Shown here: positions 1 through 9,081 of the stretch, in pieces
How positions within the stretch are numbered: the first letter of the stretch is position 1
Layout of the letters: each line of letters begins with the position of its first letter
Source: Sphingobacterium psychroaquaticum
GTDB lineage: Bacteria > Bacteroidota > Bacteroidia > Sphingobacteriales > Sphingobacteriaceae
Direction of reading: 5' to 3'
Assembly (NCBI RefSeq): GCF_900177625.1
Contig: NZ_FXAU01000001.1
Coordinates: 609,764-673,763, forward strand
DNA length: 64,000 nt
Program-made: the position numbers and the translations under genes
Notes under the pieces: generated by a model
Databases searched by the model: none
Seen by the model: the letters and a program-made list of their open reading frames with translations, nothing else
What the model was told of the DNA's origin: nothing

Positions 1-2
1 CG

Positions 3-1298
3 AATCTATATGGACAACATATGAGTGCCGGTCTCCTTGATGTTCTGGCTCAATATTATGTTATCCGTAGCTCCACACACACGTTTGAGAAGTATACCAC
101 CTTTGTGTATACCGATGCTAATGTGAAAGCTAATGTTGACAATATTTGGAAAAAAGCCTATGAGTTAATCGCAAACTGCAATGTAATTATCGAAAAATGT
201 GGAGATGGCCCTAGCGAGTTACTTCCAGAGCCGTATTATAGGGTGATCAAAGGAGAAGCACTTGCGCTTCGGGCGATGCTGCATTTAGATATGCTTCGTT
301 TGTTTGGTCCGATTTACAGCCCAGAAAGCAAAGACAAAAAAGCAATTCCGTACGTTCTTAAATCAGGCTATGAAATAGCACCTTTGCTTAGTTCGGAGAA
401 ATTTATGCAGCTGCTTACAATGGATTTGCAGCAAGCATTAGTGCTTTTGGAAACTGATCCTATCCGAACAGATGGTGTACGCAACCAAAGTAATCCATCG
501 GGACCCAACGATTTTTACTTTCGTCAATATCGGTTAAACTATTATGCCGCCAAGGCCCTGTTGGCGCGCGCTTACTTGTGGCAAGGCAAGAAGGTGGAAG
601 CACTTGCAGCGGCAGAGGAACTTTTGTTGGAGGTACAGACACCAGAGAAGAAAACCTTTCCATTTGTCACTTTTGCCAATGCTACACATGTCGAAAAACC
701 AGATCGGGTGTTTTCTACTGAAGTCATGTTTTCGTTGTACAAAAGCAACCGTCTGGAGATGTATAACCGATTGTTTGCCGTGAGCTTGCAGCCCAATAGT
801 AAGTTATCTTTCAGTGACGGTGACATCAATGAAACCCGTGTAAATGGGCTTTATGATGATAGTAATGATTTTCGACGCCGCATCTGGCAAAGCGCCTCGA
901 CAGGTACCGTTACAGCGACGACCAATATGAAGTACGCCGATATTGTGGATGCCCCAGGTAGGTATATGGTTCCGTTAATTAGACTCTCTGAGGTGTTGTT
1001 AATTGCGGCGGAATGCCATCCTGATCTCACAACGGGCATACGCTATTTTAATACGCTTCGGACGGCTCGTAATTGTGTGTCCCTAACGCCGGCTAATTCA
1101 GCTTTGCTGAAGCAGGAGATAATGAAAGAGTTTCGTCGTGAAATGCTAGGGGAAGGACAACAGTTTTTCTTTTATAAAAGGAATGGTTATCAGTCGCTTC
1201 CCAACCATGCTACGGTAAGCTTGACGCCGGAGAAAACCATGGTTTTAAACAATTATATTATTCCGCTACCGGATAGTGAAACAGCACAACGACAATAA
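3..1298 (+). CDS. SusD/RagB-family outer membrane nutrient-binding lipoprotein, 5'-truncated
   Basis: The reading frame is open to the left edge, so the N-terminus (lipobox and first helices) lies outside the window and the ATG at 21 is internal. About 430 residues remain of a family that usually has 480-600. The visible part has the helical TPR-like SusD core, including YAAKALLARAYLWQGKK near the middle, and ends in the usual C-terminal YIIPLPDSE-type strand. SusD proteins sit on the cell surface over a SusC TonB-dependent channel and bind the ligand, so a susC gene is expected just upstream. The next gene starts 16 bases after the stop, which points to one operon with the three genes that follow. 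The ligand cannot be read from the sequence. Family call is firm. Confidence 0.9.
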   Translation, partial: NLYGQHMSAGLLDVLAQYYVIRSSTHTFEKYTTFVYTDANVKANVDNIWKKAYELIANCNVIIEKCGDGPSELLPEPYYRVIKGEALALRAMLHLDMLRLFGPIYSPESKDKKAIPYVLKSGYEIAPLLSSEKFMQLLTMDLQQALVLLETDPIRTDGVRNQSNPSGPNDFYFRQYRLNYYAAKALLARAYLWQGKKVEALAAAEELLLEVQTPEKKTFPFVTFANATHVEKPDRVFSTEVMFSLYKSNRLEMYNRLFAVSLQPNSKLSFSDGDINETRVNGLYDDSNDFRRRIWQSASTGTVTATTNMKYADIVDAPGRYMVPLIRLSEVLLIAAECHPDLTTGIRYFNTLRTARNCVSLTPANSALLKQEIMKEFRREMLGEGQQFFFYKRNGYQSLPNHATVSLTPEKTMVLNNYIIPLPDSETAQRQ

Positions 1299-1314
1299 TA
1301 TATCGATTAACAAT

Positions 1315-2169
1315 ATGAAAAAAATATGGATATATCTGCTTTTAAGCATAACGGTGATTATGTTGGAAAGCTGTGAAAAGGATATTATGCCTTACGAAGG
1401 CAAAGAAGGGGTTTATTTTGGTGTTCGCTGGGGCGATTTACATCGGGCAGAATCTTCATGGCCTTATCAATCGTATAGTAATGTAGACTTTGTATCAATT
1501 GGAAAAGATGTTGTTGATATGACAATTAAGGTTGATATCTCGGGCCCAGTTAAGAGCTATGATCGTACATTTTATGTCGAAGTGAATAATGATTCTACGA
1601 CGGCTACTTTGGGCAAGCATTACGAAGCATTTAAGCGAGAATGGGTTGTTCCGGCAGGTGCAACTTCTGCTGTCATGGTGGTGCGCTTAATGCGTACACC
1701 GGATTTAGAGGAAACACAGCAGACCCTAGGCCTGCGTCTGCTGGTTAGTCCCGACTTTGAATTGTCTTTTCCCGCGTGGGATGCTATTCCTTCTTTGGAT
1801 GGCGGGGCAAGTGTCAAAAAGTTTGATGCAAGCTTGCATACCCTACGGATAAACGACGTCATGATTCGTCCGGCAGTATGGTCCGGTTCGATACAGGCCG
1901 GCAATCGCGAATCAGGGCTCTTTGGTGTTTTTAGTCGACGTAAGATGGAATTTTTTCAAGATTATCTCGGACTTAAATACGAAGACTTTGCTAATACCCA
2001 GATTATGCCGATGGCACGGCAAATGCTTATTTCAAATGATGGTACGGCGGCGCTTGTTCGGCTGTTTAATGCCGGGACCCCTGTTTTAGAGGATGATGGC
2101 CGCTTGATGTGGATGGGGACCGTTCCATGGACGTCCTATATTGGTGTGCCGTGGGTTCCTGCTCGTTAG
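1315..2169 (+). CDS. DUF4843 domain-containing lipoprotein
   Basis: A 284-residue protein. The ATG at 1315 is preferred over an in-frame GTG at 1276 because it places a lipoprotein signal at the N-terminus (MKKIWIYLLL, then lipobox LESC) and avoids overlap with susD. The mature part is rich in beta strands and resembles DUF4843, a Bacteroidota-only family found after susD in loci that often lack glycosidases. It is probably a surface-exposed accessory lipoprotein that acts with the SusCD pair. Its role is unknown. The family assignment rests on recognition of the overall pattern and position, not on catalytic motifs. Confidence 0.75.
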   Translation: MKKIWIYLLLSITVIMLESCEKDIMPYEGKEGVYFGVRWGDLHRAESSWPYQSYSNVDFVSIGKDVVDMTIKVDISGPVKSYDRTFYVEVNNDSTTATLGKHYEAFKREWVVPAGATSAVMVVRLMRTPDLEETQQTLGLRLLVSPDFELSFPAWDAIPSLDGGASVKKFDASLHTLRINDVMIRPAVWSGSIQAGNRESGLFGVFSRRKMEFFQDYLGLKYEDFANTQIMPMARQMLISNDGTAALVRLFNAGTPVLEDDGRLMWMGTVPWTSYIGVPWVPAR

Positions 2170-2192
2170 TTTAACTTATTTAAGATTGAAAA

Positions 2193-3737
2193 ATGAAATT
2201 ATTATATTTTCCGCTCATCTTTAGCTGCATGCTAGCTATATTATCCTGTAGTAAAGATTTAGGTAATTACAATTATAAGGATATTAATGAATTAGATATT
2301 AAGGGTGTTCTTACTAATTATATGGTGCGTACGGGGCTTGATACCTTGCACATTAATCCTACTATTACGGCGACTGAAGAACAGTCTGGTAGCGATAGAT
2401 ATGAGTATCTGTGGATTCTTAAAACAGGCTCACTGACGTTTGATACGATAAGTAGGGAAAGGAACTTATCGTATCCCATTCTCCTTAATCCTGTTCCTTA
2501 CGACCTGTTTTATCGGGTGATGGATAAGGTGACCGGCGTTACCTGGACGGCTAATACAAAAATAACGGTTAGTACGGCCTATTCCCGTGGACTTTTGATT
2601 ATGGGCGAAAATGAGAGCGGATTTGCGGAAGCAGAGATGTTATCTATGTTGTCGGATACGTTGCATATTAAAGGTATTCTTTCTAAAAGTGGCCTACCGT
2701 CGTTGCGGGAACCGATTAGCCTTGTACATACGGCCGGTGACGCCTCCTATATCCGCCTCTGGGCCATGACAAAAACAGGGTCTTATTTTCTTGATCGTGC
2801 TACCATGACGGCTACCACAGCAAATAATTTAGGACGCTTTTTATTCACCTCGGATGAAATAGATCCACAAACGGTGCACCCCGTCGTTATCGCTCCGCAG
2901 GTGCGTACGGCAGCTGGAGCTGTCGGCAGTACTTTGTATCGTGCATTGGTAACGGTCGGTGGTGATGTGTTCTCCAGTGTGCCATTGATTATGGGGGGCG
3001 ATTTCTATAACAATCCGATAAACCGAGTCGCTTCGGCACCGGATGTACGTATTCCTGCAGCGCCATATTTATTGTATCCGATTGGAAGTATGAGTAGTAT
3101 TATGTGGTATGATACACGTAACCAACGCTTTTTAAATCATACCAGTATTGGAGTTTCTACCTCCTCAACTCCGTTGACTGATGGAGTAAATGATGTGTTC
3201 CCATGGAATCAACCTGTCGGACGCACCTTGGTGTATGCGGAGAACACCCGGAATACGGATGGTGGATCAACGAATGGAAATTCCTTTGCTATTATGAAGG
3301 ATACAGATAACACATCTCATATCTATAAATTTTATGCGAATGGAACCAATCCCGCCAAACGTGCCGCTTATAAAGTGAAAGCTATCGCAACTGATTTCGA
3401 TAAAGCGAGTCTATATGCTTTTTCATCCAATAGAACGGTTGTCTTTTATGCGGTGGGTAAAACTTTGTATGCCTATGATTACAACCCTGGTTTTGAGAAG
3501 ATATATACATTTCCGGAGTTGGGGGATGCGGAGGTAACCATGGTTAAATTTGATACCCAAATGGACCATGTGGTCAATAGTCTCTATATCGCGACCTACG
3601 ATACGGCATCAAAAGGTACGCTGAGACGCTTCCGGGTTGGAACGAACCCGAATGTAGTCGAGCTTTCATTACAGGATAACAGCACGTGGACAGATATGAT
3701 AAAGATTAAAGATATCAATTGGCGCGCTATTAATTAA
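2193..3737 (+). CDS. PKD-like family lipoprotein of the SusCD locus
   Basis: A 514-residue protein with a lipoprotein signal peptide (MKLLYFPLIF and lipobox LSCS, Cys near residue 19). The N-terminal part (about residues 25-110) looks like an Ig/PKD-like domain. The rest has repeated beta-strand segments that could form a propeller-like fold, for example the YLLYPIGSMSSIMWYD region. It lies 23 bases after the DUF4843 gene and 21 before the TlpA gene, as in many Bacteroidota operons of the type SusC-SusD-DUF4843-PKD-TlpA. It is likely a surface ligand-binding or structural partner. Function is unknown. Confidence 0.7.
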   Translation: MKLLYFPLIFSCMLAILSCSKDLGNYNYKDINELDIKGVLTNYMVRTGLDTLHINPTITATEEQSGSDRYEYLWILKTGSLTFDTISRERNLSYPILLNPVPYDLFYRVMDKVTGVTWTANTKITVSTAYSRGLLIMGENESGFAEAEMLSMLSDTLHIKGILSKSGLPSLREPISLVHTAGDASYIRLWAMTKTGSYFLDRATMTATTANNLGRFLFTSDEIDPQTVHPVVIAPQVRTAAGAVGSTLYRALVTVGGDVFSSVPLIMGGDFYNNPINRVASAPDVRIPAAPYLLYPIGSMSSIMWYDTRNQRFLNHTSIGVSTSSTPLTDGVNDVFPWNQPVGRTLVYAENTRNTDGGSTNGNSFAIMKDTDNTSHIYKFYANGTNPAKRAAYKVKAIATDFDKASLYAFSSNRTVVFYAVGKTLYAYDYNPGFEKIYTFPELGDAEVTMVKFDTQMDHVVNSLYIATYDTASKGTLRRFRVGTNPNVVELSLQDNSTWTDMIKIKDINWRAIN

Positions 3738-3758
3738 TCACTTTCAAAAAACTAAAGA

Positions 3759-4877
3759 ATGAAAAGAACAAAATTAAAAATGCTTTTTATGTTAGTCGCG
3801 GCGCCTGTTTTGGCGTTTTCGCAAACAACTAATTTTACGCTGCAAGGCCAGGTGCCAGCTGCTGATAACGGTAAATTTATCAAGCTTTACTACGAAAATA
3901 AAGACTCAAAAGTCGTGGATAGCGTGTTGGTAAAGAACGGCCGGTTTTCGTTTAAAGGGACGCTTAATGCACCGACTGTTGGTAAGGTCAGCTTCTTAGG
4001 GGAAGAGGCAGGTGACCGGTTTGATGTTTTTCTTGCTGAGGGAACGGTAAATTTGTCGGCTAAGAAATCCCTTGCTCAAGCTACGGTGTCGGGGACGGAT
4101 TTAGCGAAAAACTACGAAAAGTTAGCGCAAAAACTAAGGCCAGAAGAGCATAAAATTTTTAATGCTTTAAGTCAGTTTAAAGATATGCCGGAAGGAGATG
4201 AAAAAAAGGCATACATCACCAAGGTGTTGGAAGATTTGGATGTATATACCCGCTTTAGAAGAGAGACCATTCATCAATTTGTTTTGGAAAATCCAAATTC
4301 ATATGTTGCTCTTCATCAATTGGAAAAAACAGCACAGGGGCGTATGGCTAATTATGAAACTACTTTTCCTTTTTATGATAAATTAAGTGCCGATCTTAAA
4401 GCAACAATGCTGGGCAAAGAATTCGGAGAACGGTTGCTTTTGGCAAAGGGAGATCTAACGGGGCAGCCGTATAAGGATTTTTCTTCTACTACACCAGAGG
4501 GTAAAGAATTGAGCCTGCATAGTATCCTTCAGAAGAATAAGTACACCCTAGTTGATTTTTGGGCGAGTTGGTGTGGCCCTTGCCGTAAAGAAAATCCACA
4601 TGTTGTGAAAACTTATGAGGCATTTAAAGATAAAGGATTTACTGTGCTTAGCGTTTCACTCGATGATGACATGTCCAGATGGACCGCTGCCATTGAAAAG
4701 GATGGCATGCCTTGGCATCATGTTTCCAGTCTTAAAGGATGGAAAGAACCAGCCGCTGCATTGTACGGTGTACGTGCTATTCCACAAAACGTGTTGATTG
4801 ATGCTAACGGTAATATTGTTGCCAGTAATTTGAGAGGGGAGACCTTGTTCGCAAAGGTGCAGAGTTTGTTGCGGTAG
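3759..4877 (+). CDS. TlpA-family thiol-disulfide oxidoreductase with DUF4369-like N-terminal domain
   Basis: A 372-residue exported protein. A signal peptide (about residues 1-22, ending AFSQ) is followed by a DUF4369-like beta domain (about 25-115) and a helical linker. The C-terminal thioredoxin fold (about 240-372) has the active site FWASWCGPC with Cys272 and Cys275, and the conserved cis-proline region AIPQNVLID. It is expected to reduce or exchange disulfides in the periplasm. As the last gene of the SusD operon it may service proteins of that locus or act on a cysteine- or metal-containing ligand. This link is inference from position. Confidence 0.88.
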   Translation: MKRTKLKMLFMLVAAPVLAFSQTTNFTLQGQVPAADNGKFIKLYYENKDSKVVDSVLVKNGRFSFKGTLNAPTVGKVSFLGEEAGDRFDVFLAEGTVNLSAKKSLAQATVSGTDLAKNYEKLAQKLRPEEHKIFNALSQFKDMPEGDEKKAYITKVLEDLDVYTRFRRETIHQFVLENPNSYVALHQLEKTAQGRMANYETTFPFYDKLSADLKATMLGKEFGERLLLAKGDLTGQPYKDFSSTTPEGKELSLHSILQKNKYTLVDFWASWCGPCRKENPHVVKTYEAFKDKGFTVLSVSLDDDMSRWTAAIEKDGMPWHHVSSLKGWKEPAAALYGVRAIPQNVLIDANGNIVASNLRGETLFAKVQSLLR

Positions 4878-5030
4878 TTTTTTAGATCCAGTAATAAGCT
4901 TTGCTAAAGGTATACGATATGGCATATAGCATAGGAAAGTTTTTTTGGAACAAATGTTGTTTATAAGTTTATAATTATATTTTAAGTATTTTATTTTAAC
5001 TAAATCGAATTTCATTTGTTAAAAAATAAG

Positions 5031-5054
5031 GTTTCAGTACGACAGTACTGAAAC
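5031..5054. promoter_or_regulatory. Perfect inverted repeat upstream of the carbonic anhydrase-like gene
   Basis: GTTTCAGTAC and GTACTGAAAC form two perfect 10-base arms around a GACA loop, 40 bases before the start at 5095. No T-run follows on the + strand. On the minus strand the hairpin is followed by CTTATTTTTT. It could be an operator for the gene at 5095, an mRNA hairpin, or a weak terminator for antisense transcription. Confidence 0.5.
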
Positions 5055-5094
5055 GCTATACTTATTAATTTATCACTTTTAAATATTATAAACT

Positions 5095-5616
5095 ATGTGT
5101 TCCAACTTAAGTTATCCAAAAGATGGTTATGATGTGCCGCAAGGTAATGTGCTTGTTCTGAGTTGTATAGATTTGCGTTTAACAGACAATTTGCAAGAGT
5201 TTCTAAATTACGATAACCTCACCAATCGATATGACCTCTTTGCTTTAGCGGGGGCTGCGTTGATGACACAGCGGGAGAACCCGAAGCTGCAAGGGCATTT
5301 TGTGACGGTGAGCGAAGAAGAAAAGAAAAAATTGCATGTATGGAAAGATATCTGGGATATGCATTTAAATATATCGCTTGATCTCCATCATATCGAGGAT
5401 GTTTACATCGTAGAACATGAAAATTGTGGCGCATACAAGGCATATTTAACGGAAGCCTATCTCAAAAAGGGAGAAGAGAAACGGCATGATGAGTTTGCCG
5501 CTGCGCTTACAACAAGTATCCACGCGACGCATCCCTACTTAAACGTACATACCTTTTATATTGACCTCCGTGGGAATATTAAGTTGCTACGCACCAAAAA
5601 AGGTGTAAAAAAATAG
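5095..5616 (+). CDS. Beta-carbonic anhydrase-like protein
   Basis: A 173-residue cytoplasmic protein with the zinc-ligand and catalytic pattern of beta-carbonic anhydrases: CIDLR (Cys24, Asp26, Arg28) and HENC (His108, Cys111). Beta-carbonic anhydrases interconvert CO2 and bicarbonate. This one is shorter than the usual 200-220 residues and its middle part (about 60-100) diverges, so substrate and activity are less certain than the metal site. It stands alone, with a strong terminator directly downstream and an inverted repeat upstream. ATG at 5095 is the only good start. Confidence 0.7.
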   Translation: MCSNLSYPKDGYDVPQGNVLVLSCIDLRLTDNLQEFLNYDNLTNRYDLFALAGAALMTQRENPKLQGHFVTVSEEEKKKLHVWKDIWDMHLNISLDLHHIEDVYIVEHENCGAYKAYLTEAYLKKGEEKRHDEFAAALTTSIHATHPYLNVHTFYIDLRGNIKLLRTKKGVKK

Positions 5617-5637
5617 TTGCAATTCTTTTTTTCAAGG

Positions 5638-5667
5638 AACCCGGTGCTTCTTCTCACCGGGTTTTTC
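5638..5667 (+). terminator. Intrinsic terminator after the carbonic anhydrase-like gene
   Basis: Arms AACCCGGTG and CACCGGGTT with an 8-base loop are followed by TTTTTC. It starts 22 bases after the stop. It also shows that the in-frame extension of the next ORF through this hairpin is not real. Confidence 0.85.
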
Positions 5668-5691
5668 TATTCCTTTTTGTATGTTTACATT

Positions 5692-6993
5692 ATGAATAGA
5701 TACCTTTTAAGTGCTTTATTGTCCATTTTTTTTGTGCGGGCTCAGGCGCAGGAGTTTGATGCATTAAAATATGAATTTGACAATTCTACAGTACTGAAAG
5801 GCTATTTTTATGGTTTTAACCTGTACGATCTAGATCAAAATAGATTTCTTTTTGGTACACAAGAAGATAAATACTTTACACCGGCTTCTAATACCAAAGT
5901 TTTTACCCTGTTCACCACCTTGAAAAATATTGGAGATTCTATCCCTGGGTTACAGTATGTCACGCGCGGAGACTCTTTGATTTTCTGGGGAACTGGGGAT
6001 CCAACCTTCTTACATAGTAAGTTGGATTCCAGAAAGGTGTATAACCTATTAAAACAAACGGATAAAAAGCTGTTTTATGTAGAGGAGAAATCCGTCGAAG
6101 AACCATTTTATCGGAATGGTTGGGCAATTGAAGATTTTGAAGAGTACTATCAGCCAGAATTAAGCAGCTTTCCAATCTATGGGAATGTAGTGACTTTCCG
6201 GGAAAAGGCTGGGCGATTGGTTACGGAACCTTCTTTTTTTAACGCACAGATTTCGGTGAAGGAACAGCAGGGGAAGAAATTTAACTTAACGCGGAGCTTC
6301 GATGCTAATTTGTTTTATATGAATTCGACTCGTGTTCCAAATAACTATGTGAATGAAAAGCCTTTTCGCTATTCACCTTCATTTTTTGTAGAGCTTCTTC
6401 AAGATACGCTTCATAAAACGGTGGAACGGATTCAATACCAGAAACCGAAGGATATTACTGTACTTTATTCTATCGACACCAAAACTGTTTTGCGGGAAAT
6501 GATGCTTCCAAGTGATAATTTTTTGGCAGAGCAGCTCACCATGGTGGCCGCTATGGAGAAGTTCGGTTCATTTCGGACGGCCGAACTGCGTAAGTATATG
6601 ATGGATACCTATTATCATTACTTTACAGATAAAATTGACTTGAATGATGGAAGTGGATTGTCTGCATACAATAAGGTGACGCCGCGTAGCATGGTCGAAT
6701 TGCTGCTTCTTGTTCAAGCGGAGTTAACGAATCCGGACGATCTTCACCATGTTTTCCCCACGGGGGGAGTCGATGGAACAATAAAGTCAGCTTACAGTTT
6801 AGATCGAGGGGAGCCTTTTGTATGGGCAAAGACAGGAACGATTACTTCGGTACATTGCCAAAGCGGTTTTATCAAAACGCGATCGGGAAGAAACCTCGTT
6901 TTTTCCTTTATGAATAACAATTTTATAGGGTCTGCTAGTCCCGTGCGTAAGGAAATGGTTCGATTGATTACTTTTATTAGACAGAATTATTAG
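5692..6993 (+). CDS. dacB: D-alanyl-D-alanine carboxypeptidase/endopeptidase, PBP4 type (peptidase S13)
   Basis: A 433-residue exported penicillin-binding protein. The ATG at 5692 gives a signal peptide ending in AQAQ. Upstream in-frame codons run through a terminator and are rejected. The three serine-peptidase motifs are present: SNTK (Ser66, Lys69), SDN at 274-276 and KTG at 380-382. The long insert between the first two motifs is typical of class C low-molecular-mass PBPs. The enzyme trims or cleaves D-Ala cross-links of peptidoglycan in the periplasm. It is a little shorter than E. coli DacB (477). The gene symbol is by family. Confidence 0.88.
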   Translation: MNRYLLSALLSIFFVRAQAQEFDALKYEFDNSTVLKGYFYGFNLYDLDQNRFLFGTQEDKYFTPASNTKVFTLFTTLKNIGDSIPGLQYVTRGDSLIFWGTGDPTFLHSKLDSRKVYNLLKQTDKKLFYVEEKSVEEPFYRNGWAIEDFEEYYQPELSSFPIYGNVVTFREKAGRLVTEPSFFNAQISVKEQQGKKFNLTRSFDANLFYMNSTRVPNNYVNEKPFRYSPSFFVELLQDTLHKTVERIQYQKPKDITVLYSIDTKTVLREMMLPSDNFLAEQLTMVAAMEKFGSFRTAELRKYMMDTYYHYFTDKIDLNDGSGLSAYNKVTPRSMVELLLLVQAELTNPDDLHHVFPTGGVDGTIKSAYSLDRGEPFVWAKTGTITSVHCQSGFIKTRSGRNLVFSFMNNNFIGSASPVRKEMVRLITFIRQNY

Positions 6994-7011
6994 GAAGTTC
7001 AAATCTATTGG

Positions 7012-7019
7012 TATCTTCG
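7012..7019 (+). promoter_or_regulatory. Candidate -7 box TATCTTCG before the UMF1-type transporter
   Basis: TATCTTCG lies 10 bases before the ATG at 7030 and fits the Bacteroidota -7 element TAnnTTyG. The -33 element is weak, so this is tentative. Confidence 0.4.
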
Positions 7020-7029
7020 CTTCTTACGT

Positions 7030-8337
7030 ATGGCAATCATTGAAAAAAACAATAAAAAAATAATACGTGCCTGGTCGATGTATGACTGGGCAAATTCAGC
7101 TTACAACCTCGTCATTACTTCTACTATTTTTCCGGCTTATTATACGGCAATCACCCAAACTAAGGAGAACGGTGATATTGTTAACTTCTTTGGCTTTAAG
7201 GTTGTAAATACTGCTTTGTCAAATTTTGCTTTAGCTGCTGCTTACCTGTTGATGGCTTTTGCACTTCCTTTTATTTCTTCGTATGCGGATGTAAAAGGAC
7301 GAAAAAAGCAAATCATGATGTTTTTTACCTACTTGGGGGCCGCATCGTGCATGGGGCTTTTCTTTTTTAAGCTGGAAACACTGGAAATAAGCATTATTCT
7401 ATTTGCCGTTGCTGCGATGGGGTACATTGGTGGAGTTCTGTTTAATAATTCCTACCTGCCTGAAATCGCGTCGGTGGAGCAGCAGGATAAAGTGAGTGCG
7501 CAAGGATTTGCGTACGGATACGTCGGCTGCGTAACTTTGCAGATCATCTGCTTGGTGTTTATCCTAAAACCCGATTGGTTTGGTATCACTGACCCTTCGT
7601 TCGGGCCACGATTGTCTTTTCTCCTGGTCGGTTTATGGTGGGCTGGTTTTGCTACGATTCCTTTTCGGGCTCTTCCCAATAATCAGAGATCGGCTGTGCG
7701 CGCATCCAAGAACCTCTTTCGTATAGTGGTTTTGGAATTTCGTATTGTACAGAAGAAAATCAATAAAATTATAGCAATTCGACGCTTTCTTCCTGCTTAT
7801 TTTTTTTATGCGGCAGGGGTACAGACGGTCATGATTGTGGCAGCTGCCTTTGGGGCTAAAGAGTTGAAATTGGAAAGCTCGAAGCTTATTATTACGATTC
7901 TCTTAATCCAATTGGTTGCGATCGCCGGTGCATTCTTGATGTCATTGTTGTCCAAACGTTTTGGAAACGTTAAGGTGCTGATGGCCGTGGTTTTTGTGTG
8001 GATTGGAGTTTGTTTATCTGCGTTTTATATTACAACGGAGATGCAATTCTATCTGCTGGCATGTGTTGTAGGCTTGGTTATGGGAGGAATCCAATCGTTG
8101 TCACGTTCCACCTATTCTAAATTTTTGCCGGCTAATATCAAAGACACGGCTTCATTCTTTAGTTTTTATGATGTTACCGAAAAGATTGCCATTGTGGTTG
8201 GTTTGATCTCATTTGGTCTAATAGAGCAACTGACGCGTAATATACGTTTGTCAGCCTTATTCTTATCGGTGTTTTTTCTAATCGGGTTGCTTTTGTTAAC
8301 TCGGGTGTTAAAGTTTAATAAAACCGTTGGTTCATGA
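7030..8337 (+). CDS. MFS transporter, Atg22/UMF1-like family
   Basis: A 435-residue polytopic membrane protein with about 12 hydrophobic segments. The N-terminal SMYDWANSAYN signature is characteristic of the UMF1/Atg22-like major facilitator group, whose yeast member exports amino acids from the vacuole. The bacterial substrate is not known. The stop overlaps the start of the next gene by 4 bases (ATGA), so the two are translationally coupled. Confidence 0.88.
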   Translation: MAIIEKNNKKIIRAWSMYDWANSAYNLVITSTIFPAYYTAITQTKENGDIVNFFGFKVVNTALSNFALAAAYLLMAFALPFISSYADVKGRKKQIMMFFTYLGAASCMGLFFFKLETLEISIILFAVAAMGYIGGVLFNNSYLPEIASVEQQDKVSAQGFAYGYVGCVTLQIICLVFILKPDWFGITDPSFGPRLSFLLVGLWWAGFATIPFRALPNNQRSAVRASKNLFRIVVLEFRIVQKKINKIIAIRRFLPAYFFYAAGVQTVMIVAAAFGAKELKLESSKLIITILLIQLVAIAGAFLMSLLSKRFGNVKVLMAVVFVWIGVCLSAFYITTEMQFYLLACVVGLVMGGIQSLSRSTYSKFLPANIKDTASFFSFYDVTEKIAIVVGLISFGLIEQLTRNIRLSALFLSVFFLIGLLLLTRVLKFNKTVGS

Positions 8338-9062
8338 AAGTAGAGTTGTTTATTCCGTGTTTTATCGATCAGATATATCCTGAAACCGCATTCAGTACGG
8401 TTAAATTGTTAGAGAAAGCAGGGTGTGAAGTGGCGTACAATCCGGCACAGACGTGTTGTGGACAGCCTGCTTACAATGCGGGGTTTTGGGATCAAGCAAA
8501 AAAAGTAGGGACTAAATTCTTGAACGATTTTTCGGACGACTGTTACATCGTATCTCCATCTGGATCGTGTGTCGGAATGGTTAAGAACGGGTATAATGAT
8601 CTTTTTACAAATTCGATAGAGCATAACCGCTGTCGAAATATTCAAGGGAATGTATATGAACTTACTGACTTCTTGGTAAATGTGCTTAAAAAAGACTATT
8701 TTGGTGCAGAGTTGGTCGGTACGGCTGTGTACCACGATGCCTGTTCGGCTCTTCGGGAATGTGGAATTCGCGATGAACCGCGTCGATTATTAAGTCACGT
8801 CGGTGGATTGGAGTTGTTGGAGATGCGAGATCAGGAAAGCTGTTGCGGCTTTGGCGGCTCTTTTGCCGTCAAATTTGAAGGTATATCGGCAGCAATGGCT
8901 GAACAAAAAGTACAAAATGCATTGGCCGTAAAGGCTGATTTTATCATATCAACAGATAGCTCCTGTTTGATGCAGCTACAAGGTTACATCGATAAGCATG
9001 AGCTACCCATAAAAACGAAACATATAGCCGATGTTTTAACATCTGGCTGGGCAAATATTTAA
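8334..9062 (+). CDS. LutA-like (Fe-S)-binding cysteine-rich domain protein
   Basis: A 242-residue cytoplasmic protein with two cysteine-rich CCG domains: TCCGQPAYNAGF near residue 40 and SCCGFGGSF near 165, plus HDACSALRECG between them. This is the architecture and length of LutA/YkgE, a subunit of the L-lactate oxidation complex LutABC in Bacillus. No lutB or lutC is visible nearby, so lactate oxidation by this protein alone is uncertain. It may pair with a partner elsewhere. Its start overlaps the transporter stop, and an exported isomerase-like gene follows 19 bases later. Confidence 0.8.
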   Translation: MKVELFIPCFIDQIYPETAFSTVKLLEKAGCEVAYNPAQTCCGQPAYNAGFWDQAKKVGTKFLNDFSDDCYIVSPSGSCVGMVKNGYNDLFTNSIEHNRCRNIQGNVYELTDFLVNVLKKDYFGAELVGTAVYHDACSALRECGIRDEPRRLLSHVGGLELLEMRDQESCCGFGGSFAVKFEGISAAMAEQKVQNALAVKADFIISTDSSCLMQLQGYIDKHELPIKTKHIADVLTSGWANI

Positions 9063-9081
9063 CTAAAACCTAACAAAATCA

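Noticed and set aside
5617..5691. N-terminal extension of the PBP4-type gene
   Set aside because: It reads through the terminator of the preceding gene and would bury the signal peptide. The ATG at 5692 is better.
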